This document shows positions 58,031-64,000 of a stretch of 64,000 nucleotides of DNA, piece after piece. Source of the DNA: Gilliamella sp. App6-5 (lineage in GTDB: Bacteria; Pseudomonadota; Gammaproteobacteria; Enterobacterales; Orbaceae); the NCBI RefSeq assembly GCF_001690525.1, contig NZ_LZGT01000069.1, positions 24,784-88,783 on the forward strand, written 5' to 3'. Under the pieces are notes generated by a model. That model had not been told where the DNA came from. It did not search any database and saw nothing but the letters and a program-made list of their open reading frames with translations. The translations under genes and the position numbers were made by a program. Every line of letters begins with the position of its first letter. The stretch's first letter is position 1.

Positions 58031-59767
58031 TTATGCGATAGGCCACAGATGTTTAATCATTAGTTGCGGAGCTTGGTTGCCACGAAACTCATCTACATCC
58101 AAATGATAAACGACTTGTACATTTTTTATTGATTGATCAGGCCATTGCTGGCGATTTACATTAAAAAATATTCCTTCAATAAGTGGACCACCATTTTTGG
58201 GTTCTAAGACTAATTTAAGGTGTTTATCTGCAAATAAGAGTTGTTGATGAATAATAAATTCACCATCAAAAATGGGGGGATAAAACCCTTCGCCCCATGG
58301 ACCTGATTCTTTTAACTGTTTGGCGATTGCATAAGTAAAATCTTGCTTATCTATTTCACCATCAGTTTCGATGATTTGTTCTAGCACATCGGGGTGTAAT
58401 CGAGTGTTTACAAGTGCTTCAAAACAGTTTCTAAAACGTTCTAAATCTTCTTCGCGAATGGTTAATCCAACGGCCATCGCGTGGCCACCAAAGCTCACTA
58501 TTAAATCAGGATGTTGCTGATTTAATTCATCAATAAAATCACGCAAATGAATGCCCGGAATTGAGCGTCCAGAACCTTTTAAAAAACCATCTTGAGTTGA
58601 GGCGAACGATATAACAGGGCGATAATATTTATCTTTTAAACGTGCAGATAATATCCCAATAATGCCTTGATGCCACTCAGGATGATAAAACACGAGCAAG
58701 CTAGGTATAGAGGCGTTTTGTTTTTCAATTTCTTGAATAAATGACAAAGCTTCTTTATGCATTGTTTGTTCAATGAGCTTTCGATCGTTATTGAGATTAT
58801 TAAGATCTGTTGCTTTGCTAATGGCAGATTCATAATCATCACAAAGTAATAATTGAACACCTAATGTCATATTGTCCATTCTACCGGCTGCGTTTAACCT
58901 TGGGGCAATATAAAATGCTAAATCGGTTGAAGTTATCGAAGTAGGCTCTTTTTTGGATATCTGTAATAAGGCCTTGATTCCTTCACTACAATAACCAGAT
59001 CGAATCCTGTTTACACCTTGGTGAACCAAAATGCGATTATTATGGTCAAGTTTAACGACATCAGCAATAGTACCTAAAGCAACTAAATCTAATAAATTTG
59101 CCAGATTATATTCAGTCAAATTATTATCAGCGAACCAATTCTCTTGTCGTAATTTTGCGCGTAAAGCCAGCATAAAGTAAAAGGCGACACCAACTCCAGC
59201 TAAATGCTTAGAGGGAAAAATACAATCAGGTAAATTAGGATTGATTATAGCATCGGCATTCGGTAATTGCGCTGGGCATAAATGGTGATCGGTAATAATA
59301 ACAGACAAGCCTGATTGTTTTGCAAAGTCAACGCCTTCATTGGCAGAAATGCCGTTGTCAACAGTAATAATAAGCTGCGCACGTTGTAAAATAGCTTTTT
59401 TAACAACCGAAACGCTTAACCCATATCCATCATCAAAACGATCAGGAATAATATAATCAACAAAAAGACAACCCATATTTTTAAGTGCCTTGACGGTTAA
59501 GGCCGTGCTTGTCGCACCATCAGTATCAAAATCGCCAACAACCATAATGCGCTCATTATTTTTCATGGCTAAAAAAAGTATTTCAACTGCTTTTTTAATC
59601 CCCTCTAATTTATCGTAATTACATAGATTGCGTGTGGTATAGTCGAGCTCATGCATGCTAGTAACGCCACGCAAGGCATAAATTCGCTGTAGCAATAACG
59701 GGATATCATGAGTAAATTCTGGATAGACTTCAGGTAATTTTCGATGTCTTAATTTATTTTTTTTCAT
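58031..59767 (-). CDS. recJ: RecJ, single-strand-specific 5'-3' exonuclease
   Basis: 578 residues (E. coli 577). DHH phosphoesterase motifs: VVGDFDTDGATSTAL, ITVDNGISA, VIITDHHLCP, and a DHHA1 segment with SFGGHAMAVGLTI. Acts in mismatch repair and RecF-pathway recombination. In E. coli the second motif is DYDADG; here it reads DFDTDG. Follows dsbC in the conserved xerD-dsbC-recJ order. Confidence 0.96.
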   Translation of the reverse strand: MKKNKLRHRKLPEVYPEFTHDIPLLLQRIYALRGVTSMHELDYTTRNLCNYDKLEGIKKAVEILFLAMKNNERIMVVGDFDTDGATSTALTVKALKNMGCLFVDYIIPDRFDDGYGLSVSVVKKAILQRAQLIITVDNGISANEGVDFAKQSGLSVIITDHHLCPAQLPNADAIINPNLPDCIFPSKHLAGVGVAFYFMLALRAKLRQENWFADNNLTEYNLANLLDLVALGTIADVVKLDHNNRILVHQGVNRIRSGYCSEGIKALLQISKKEPTSITSTDLAFYIAPRLNAAGRMDNMTLGVQLLLCDDYESAISKATDLNNLNNDRKLIEQTMHKEALSFIQEIEKQNASIPSLLVFYHPEWHQGIIGILSARLKDKYYRPVISFASTQDGFLKGSGRSIPGIHLRDFIDELNQQHPDLIVSFGGHAMAVGLTIREEDLERFRNCFEALVNTRLHPDVLEQIIETDGEIDKQDFTYAIAKQLKESGPWGEGFYPPIFDGEFIIHQQLLFADKHLKLVLEPKNGGPLIEGIFFNVNRQQWPDQSIKNVQVVYHLDVDEFRGNQAPQLMIKHLWPIA

Positions 59768-59778
59768 ATTTAATATGC

Positions 59779-59794
59779 TAGCGCATTCGCGCTA
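59779..59794 (-). other. Small hairpin between dsbC and recJ
   Basis: TAGCGC-ATTC-GCGCTA stem (59779-59784, 59789-59794), 12 bases upstream of the recJ start; may modulate recJ translation. Confidence 0.35.
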
Positions 59795-59846
59795 ACATGT
59801 ATTTTCATCTTATATTTAAATTTCAACAGTAATCACTGACCAATTG

Positions 59847-60551
59847 TTATTTAGTTGCTTTTTTATCTAAAATTTCAATTAATTTATCTGCTGGCACATA
59901 ACCTGAAACAAGTTGCCCATCAGATAATACAATTGCCGGTGTACCGCTAATACCTAACTTTTTACCAACGTTAAATTGTTGTGTTACATAAGGTATCATA
60001 CTACTAGCTGGTGAAATAGGCTTATCTTTGTATGCATTGTCAAATGCTGCTTTACGGTCAGTTACGCTCCAAATAGATTGCATGTTTTTACCCACATCAC
60101 TGTCAGCACCCGCACGAGGGAACGCAAAATAGTGCACAGAAATACCTGCATCTAAATATTTATCGATATTTTCGTGGAGTAGTTTACAGTAGTGGCAAGT
60201 ATAATCAGTAAAGACTGAAATGATGTATTTTTCATTTTTTGCCTTATACACAATGGCATCTTTTTCAATTGGTTTTATTAGCTGAAGATTGCTGCTATTA
60301 GCTATATTTTCAGGTTCATCACCTTGAATATCATAAATAGGGCCTTTAGTTAAATATTTGCCATCTTGTGTAACATAATAAATACCATCTGGGGTACTAA
60401 CGTTTTTAAATCCTTGAACTGGGCTATCAGTAATTTTTAACTCTTTTTTTTCGTAACCCAATTTATTTAAAGATTTTATAATATCAGTATTACTTGCTAA
60501 TACCGAAGTTGAAATTAAAGTTAAACCTAAACATAAAACTAATTTTTTCAT
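59847..60551 (-). CDS. dsbC: DsbC, periplasmic disulfide isomerase
   Basis: 234 residues. Signal peptide ends VLA-S. N-terminal dimerisation domain (about residues 20-80), linker, then a thioredoxin domain with the redox motif C119-H-Y-C122 (E. coli: CGYC) and cis-Pro in GISGTPA. The second, structural disulfide of E. coli DsbC is missing: both its cysteines are serines here (S162 in IWSVTD, S184 in PASSM). Isomerase kept reduced by DsbD. Middle gene of xerD-dsbC-recJ. Confidence 0.94.
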   Translation of the reverse strand: MKKLVLCLGLTLISTSVLASNTDIIKSLNKLGYEKKELKITDSPVQGFKNVSTPDGIYYVTQDGKYLTKGPIYDIQGDEPENIANSSNLQLIKPIEKDAIVYKAKNEKYIISVFTDYTCHYCKLLHENIDKYLDAGISVHYFAFPRAGADSDVGKNMQSIWSVTDRKAAFDNAYKDKPISPASSMIPYVTQQFNVGKKLGISGTPAIVLSDGQLVSGYVPADKLIEILDKKATK

Positions 60552-60576
60552 TCAATTATCCTTATCTTTTCGAACA

Positions 60577-61494
60577 CTATGCTCGAGGATGATGTTTACT
60601 GTGTAACTGTTTTAACCTTTCTGTTGCCACATGTGTATAAATTTGGGTAGTTGATAAACTACTGTGTCCAAGTAACATTTGTACAACACGCAAATCGGCA
60701 CCATGATTAAGCAGGTGCGTAGCAAAAGCATGTCGCAATACATGGGGTGAAAGTGCTTCAATATTAATACCAGTTAGTATGGCATAATATTTGATTCGAT
60801 GCCAGAATGTCTGTCGAGTCATTTTTTTACCTAATCGGCTTGGAAAAAGAACATCAACAGGTCCTGTTTTTAGAAGATCATTTCTAGCATATTTAAAATA
60901 ATATTCAAGCCAGTAAATCGCTTCTTCTCCAAGTGGCACTAAACGTTCTTTATTACCTTTACCAATTACTCTTACCACCCCTTGGCGTAAGCTAACATCA
61001 CTAATTTCTAAATTCACTAACTCAGAGACGCGCAAGCCAGTGGCATAAAGCACTTCTAACATGGCTTTATCCCGAAGTTCAATAGGATCTTCTATATTTG
61101 GCGATTCAAGCAGTGCATCGACTTGTGATTCGGTTAAATCTTTAGGCAATTTTTTTGAAAGCTTGGGCGATGATAACACCGCAGAAGGATCATCAGTGCG
61201 ATAATTTTCTTGATATAAATACTGAAAAAAACGTTTAGTTGCGCTAAGCAAACGCGCTGAACTACTTGCTTTATACCCGTCTTTGACTCGCTGCATTAAA
61301 AAGTCTTGTAAGTTAAGCGTTTGGGCAGTCAGGAAAGAGACATTTTGTTGTTGTAAAGATTGACTTAATGCCAACAAATCAAGTTTATAAGAAGCAATGG
61401 TATTTTCAGCTAAGTTCCTTTCTAGCCATAATGAATCTAAAAACCGTTCTATTAACATTTTATTTTGGGCGGGTGTGTCTTGACTAGACATCAA
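60577..61494 (-). CDS. xerD: XerD, site-specific tyrosine recombinase
   Basis: 305 residues (a start one codon later is also possible). N-terminal SAM-like domain (FLDSLWLERNLAENTIASY) and catalytic domain with R155 (ATGLRVSEL), K179, H251-x-x-R254, H277 and nucleophile Y286. Acts with XerC and FtsK at dif to resolve chromosome dimers. Conserved order with dsbC and recJ identifies XerD rather than XerC. Confidence 0.95.
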   Translation of the reverse strand: MMSSQDTPAQNKMLIERFLDSLWLERNLAENTIASYKLDLLALSQSLQQQNVSFLTAQTLNLQDFLMQRVKDGYKASSSARLLSATKRFFQYLYQENYRTDDPSAVLSSPKLSKKLPKDLTESQVDALLESPNIEDPIELRDKAMLEVLYATGLRVSELVNLEISDVSLRQGVVRVIGKGNKERLVPLGEEAIYWLEYYFKYARNDLLKTGPVDVLFPSRLGKKMTRQTFWHRIKYYAILTGINIEALSPHVLRHAFATHLLNHGADLRVVQMLLGHSSLSTTQIYTHVATERLKQLHSKHHPRA

Positions 61495-61668
61495 TAATTA
61501 TCTCTACATCACAGTTATTTCTTACATTCATTATATACTAACTGTCAATAAGTTGTAGTTTAAGCTAAATTGCTATTTTTAGTATCATTGTTACCATTAA
61601 ACATAATTGTGTATCAACTCACCACTTATTGTCCCAGTTTCAATAAGCTTTTCAACAGTCATTGCATA

Positions 61669-61775
61669 CCTGTTTAACTAACAGATCTAATTCATATGAA
61701 ACAATATTTATTTAACCATTTTTTAAAAAAAGTTAAATTTCCCACTAAAATAACGTATAGCTTTTTAGCTAAACT
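61669..61775. repeat. vgrG leader repeat, copy 1 (decayed)
   Basis: Aligns with 62093-62200; shared stretches include ACAATATTTATTTAAC and an ACTAAAA-x-AA-x-GTATA block followed by CTTTTTAG-x-TAAACT. No gene follows within 400 bases. Confidence 0.7.
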
Positions 61776-61956
61776 GTTTGTTATTTGTATTCAGTGATAA
61801 AAGAATAAGATTAAATAATATATAGGAAAACATTGAGTTATTTACATTTCATGATTATCGCGTTTTCTTTATTCTACCAATTAATCTTTAAATTTCTTAC
61901 AGTTATAACATAGTTAGCAATAAATCAGGGTATTTCTTTATTAAAAGGCGCAATTC

Positions 61957-61989
61957 TTGTAAAAAATATTCAGGATTCTATACCGTTTC
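61957..61989. repeat. 33-base motif shared with the 194-bp array
   Basis: Identical to 14020-14052 and the corresponding positions of the other array units, over 33 bases beginning TTGTAAAAAATATTCAGG. A CAGGGTATTT segment lies about 20-30 bases before it in both places. Confidence 0.85.
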
Positions 61990-62092
61990 AGATTGAAATT
62001 ATTTTAAATTTAATAAGTTAAAAATTTCCCTCGATAAAGCATAACGTTGCTTAAATCCCTTATTCAACAAAGACGCTAAGTCGCTATCACTT

Positions 62093-62200
62093 ACTGGTTT
62101 AACTAACTGAAATTATTCATATTAAACAATATTTATTTAACAAATTTTTAACAAAAGGTTAAATTTAACACTAAAACAATGTATACTTTTTAGTTAAACT
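62093..62200. repeat. vgrG leader repeat, copy 2
   Basis: Second copy of the leader repeat, ending about 85 bases before the vgrG start codon; likely carries its promoter or operator. Confidence 0.7.
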
Positions 62201-62286
62201 TAATGATGAAAATATCAGTGTTAAATAAAAAAATAACTAAAAATAACACAGATTGATTTTTATAAAATGGATATAAGGAGGAAAAC

Positions 62287-64000
62287 ATGTCAAACGAACT
62301 TAATCGTCTTCTGAGCCAGCTCGGTGACGGGTTTAGCGATTTAATGGCGGGCTTAGGGGGCGTTAGCCATAATCGCTATACCTTAACGGTTGACGGGCTG
62401 GGCGCGCCGATTTCGGTTTTACATGTTGAGGGTAATGAGTCGTTAAACCAGCCTTGGCGTTATGTAATCTCCTTTACCAGTACTGACAAAACCTTATCGC
62501 CTGATTCCTTTCTTAATCAAAAATCGACCTTCTCCTTTAATCCCGTTATCAATAAACCATTAACTTCCGCTATCCGCTCATTAAGTGATTTGCCCACGTT
62601 GACGAATAAACGCACCTTGCATGGGGTGATTACTGAGTTTAGTCAGTTATCGGTCAATAAAGAGGAAGCCCATTATCAGGTGGTGTTATCCTCGTGCTTA
62701 GCACGGCTCGCAGTGGGGCAACATAGTGCCATATTTCAACAGCAAAGTGTGGTGAGTGTAGTTGAAGAAGTGCTACGCAGTCATGGTTTGACGGGCATTG
62801 ATTACCGTTTAGAGTTAAAAGACAGCTATCCTGAGCGGGAGTTTATCACGCAGTGGCAAGAAAGTGACCTTGAATTTATTCAACGCTTATTGGCCGATGT
62901 CGGTATCTGGTTTCGCTTTGAAACGCACGCCGAGCACCACTGTGATGTAATGGTGTTAAGTGATTATGAACAAGGTTATGCGCAGGTGGCTAATATTGAC
63001 TATAAACCGCCCAGTGGCATGGCAGATACGGGCGTTGAAAGTGTGTGGGATATCAGCCTGCATAGCGAAGTAGTGGTCTCCTCAGTCAAGGTACAAGACG
63101 ATAACTACCGTGATGCCTTGGCACATTTACAAGGGGAAGTTAACACCCAACCTAAAGACCTTACCACCTATGGCAGCGACTATCGCTATGCTGAGCACTA
63201 TAAAGGCTTAGAGAGTAACGGCCAAGAAAACCCGCAAGATAGTGGCGATAATAACGATGATGATAACCATGTTAATCCTGATAACGGCAATAATCCTAAT
63301 GAGAATAACAGGCATGACGATAATCAGATTGAAAGCGGTCAGTGGTATGCCCGTATTCGCCATGAACAGGCTATTAGCCAGCAAATTATCCTCAAAGGCA
63401 AGAGTAATCACTATAACCTTGCTCCCGGTCAATGGATTAACCTCAACGGCAGCCCGCTGGCAGATATCAATGACGGTATCATCATTTTAACGGTACAAGG
63501 GCAGGGTAACCGCACTGATGCTTATGAACTCACCTTTACCGCTATTCCCTATCAAGCCTTAAAACCCTATCGCCCTGCGCCTATACGCTGGCCACAAGTT
63601 AGTGGCACATTACCTGCCCGTGTCACCAGTCCCAATCATGACACCTATGGCTATATCGACCCGCAAGGGCGCTATCGGGTTAAATTTAACTTTGATTTAA
63701 AAGAGTGGAAAAATGGCACGGAAAGCTTATGGGTACGCTTAGCCAAACCGTATGCAGGCAACACCTATGGCTTTCACTTCCCATTAATTGATGGCACTGA
63801 AGTAGCGATTGCCTTTATGCAGGGCAATCCTGACCGGCCGTATATCGCCCATGCGATGCATGATAGTGCTCACCCCGACCTTGTTACCACCATTAACAAA
63901 CACCGCAATGTGATTCGCACGCCGGCTAATAACAAACTGCGCATGGATGACAAACGTGGGCAAGAGCATATCAAACTGGCCACCGAATACGGCAAAACTC
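62287..64000 (+). CDS. vgrG: VgrG, type VI secretion system spike protein, 3' truncated by window edge
   Basis: Open from the ATG at 62287 (preceded by a strong AAGGAGG) to the window end: 571 codons visible. N-terminal gp27-like domain (residues about 30-305, with REFITQWQESDLEFIQRLLAD-type segment at about 180-200) and gp5-like OB fold with WYARIRHEQ, GQWI-x-L and FPLIDGTEVAIAFMQGNPDRP near 500-520. Residues about 310-347 form an Asn/Asp-rich low-complexity linker at the junction. Trimeric spike tip of the T6SS that carries effectors. GC content and codon use (frequent GGC, CGC, CTG) are higher than in neighbouring genes, suggesting a different history. A C-terminal effector extension cannot be judged. 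Confidence 0.95.
   Translation, partial: MSNELNRLLSQLGDGFSDLMAGLGGVSHNRYTLTVDGLGAPISVLHVEGNESLNQPWRYVISFTSTDKTLSPDSFLNQKSTFSFNPVINKPLTSAIRSLSDLPTLTNKRTLHGVITEFSQLSVNKEEAHYQVVLSSCLARLAVGQHSAIFQQQSVVSVVEEVLRSHGLTGIDYRLELKDSYPEREFITQWQESDLEFIQRLLADVGIWFRFETHAEHHCDVMVLSDYEQGYAQVANIDYKPPSGMADTGVESVWDISLHSEVVVSSVKVQDDNYRDALAHLQGEVNTQPKDLTTYGSDYRYAEHYKGLESNGQENPQDSGDNNDDDNHVNPDNGNNPNENNRHDDNQIESGQWYARIRHEQAISQQIILKGKSNHYNLAPGQWINLNGSPLADINDGIIILTVQGQGNRTDAYELTFTAIPYQALKPYRPAPIRWPQVSGTLPARVTSPNHDTYGYIDPQGRYRVKFNFDLKEWKNGTESLWVRLAKPYAGNTYGFHFPLIDGTEVAIAFMQGNPDRPYIAHAMHDSAHPDLVTTINKHRNVIRTPANNKLRMDDKRGQEHIKLATEYGKT

Larger units (their letters stand above)
61495..62286. other. Long leader region upstream of vgrG
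   Basis: 792 bases without a gene. It contains an imperfect direct repeat of roughly 105 bases (61669-61775 and 62093-62200), each rich in TTTAAC/GTTAAA motifs, and a 33-base copy (61957-61989) of the motif in the 194-bp array at 14 kb. The first repeat is followed by a degraded ribosome-site-like segment ending ATT where vgrG has ATG. Confidence 0.65.

Noticed and set aside
63208..63490. Open frames on both strands within vgrG
   Set aside because: They arise from the Asn/Asp-rich low-complexity segment of vgrG read in other frames (Ile/Met/Val-rich shadows).
1..64000. CRISPR arrays, tRNA and rRNA genes, complete insertion sequences
   Set aside because: Scanned for regular short repeats with spacers, tRNA T-loop signatures and transposase frames; none recognised by eye.

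Overview
The window is chromosomal DNA from an AT-rich gammaproteobacterium with enterobacterial-type gene order. Conserved blocks include secM-secA-mutT, ratA-rnfH, nrdA-nrdB, srlA-E-B-D-M-R, serA-rpiA with argP, hemE-yjaG-hupA, glyQ-glyS, envC-yibQ and xerD-dsbC-recJ. Protein sequences are close to, but clearly distinct from, E. coli. Low GC, strong housekeeping conservation, several enterobacterial gene losses (nfi between hemE and yjaG, yfaE after nrdB) and a VgrG gene at the edge fit the Orbaceae (bee-gut Gilliamella, Frischella and relatives). That assignment is inference, not demonstrated.

Layout. 1-4.2 kb: the end of a CueO-like multicopper oxidase, then a short, divergent SecM arrest peptide ahead of secA, then mutT. 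4.5-10 kb: a small orphan gene; a leftward overlapping operon ratA-rnfH-zur plus two half-size drug/metabolite-type membrane proteins, divergent from smpB; and lolA divergent from rarA. 10.3-14.7 kb is accessory: two paralogous secreted proteins with conserved terminators, then an array of three full 194-bp tandem units and a partial fourth. 15-21 kb: the class Ia ribonucleotide reductase operon behind two NrdR boxes, mutH, an FMN reductase and dps. 21-25.3 kb: a complete sorbitol PTS operon with its DeoR-type repressor and a 17-bp perfect inverted repeat in the promoter region. 25.8-29.2 kb: a second tandem pair of secreted proteins, distant relatives of the first pair, nearly identical to each other at the N-terminus and variable at the C-terminus.

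29.3-61.5 kb is mostly housekeeping: serine, ribose-5-phosphate, heme and arginine entry enzymes; HU; YbaK; GlyRS; an outer-membrane barrel; the cell-division factor EnvC with YibQ; RapZ; RdgB; pseudouridine synthases RluA and RluC; DsbB; BepA; ProRS; a serine uptake and deamination pair behind a near-consensus CRP site; an XRE regulator beside a long palindrome; Mpl; RecJ; DsbC; XerD. 61.5-64 kb: a long leader containing an imperfect duplication, then the start of a type VI secretion VgrG gene whose base composition differs from its surroundings.

Functional themes: secretion-responsive SecA control; nucleotide supply and sanitation (nrdAB, mutT, rdgB); periplasmic disulfide and outer-membrane quality control (dsbB, dsbC, bepA, lolA); serine made by SerA and consumed through SdaC/SdaA; and surface or secreted accessory proteins plus T6SS parts in the variable regions. 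Short intergenic repeats recur across the window: a 33-bp motif shared by the 194-bp array and the vgrG leader, a 42-bp motif after nrdB and argP, and a 31-bp inverted pair near the two secreted-protein clusters. No tRNA, rRNA, CRISPR array or intact insertion sequence was recognised.
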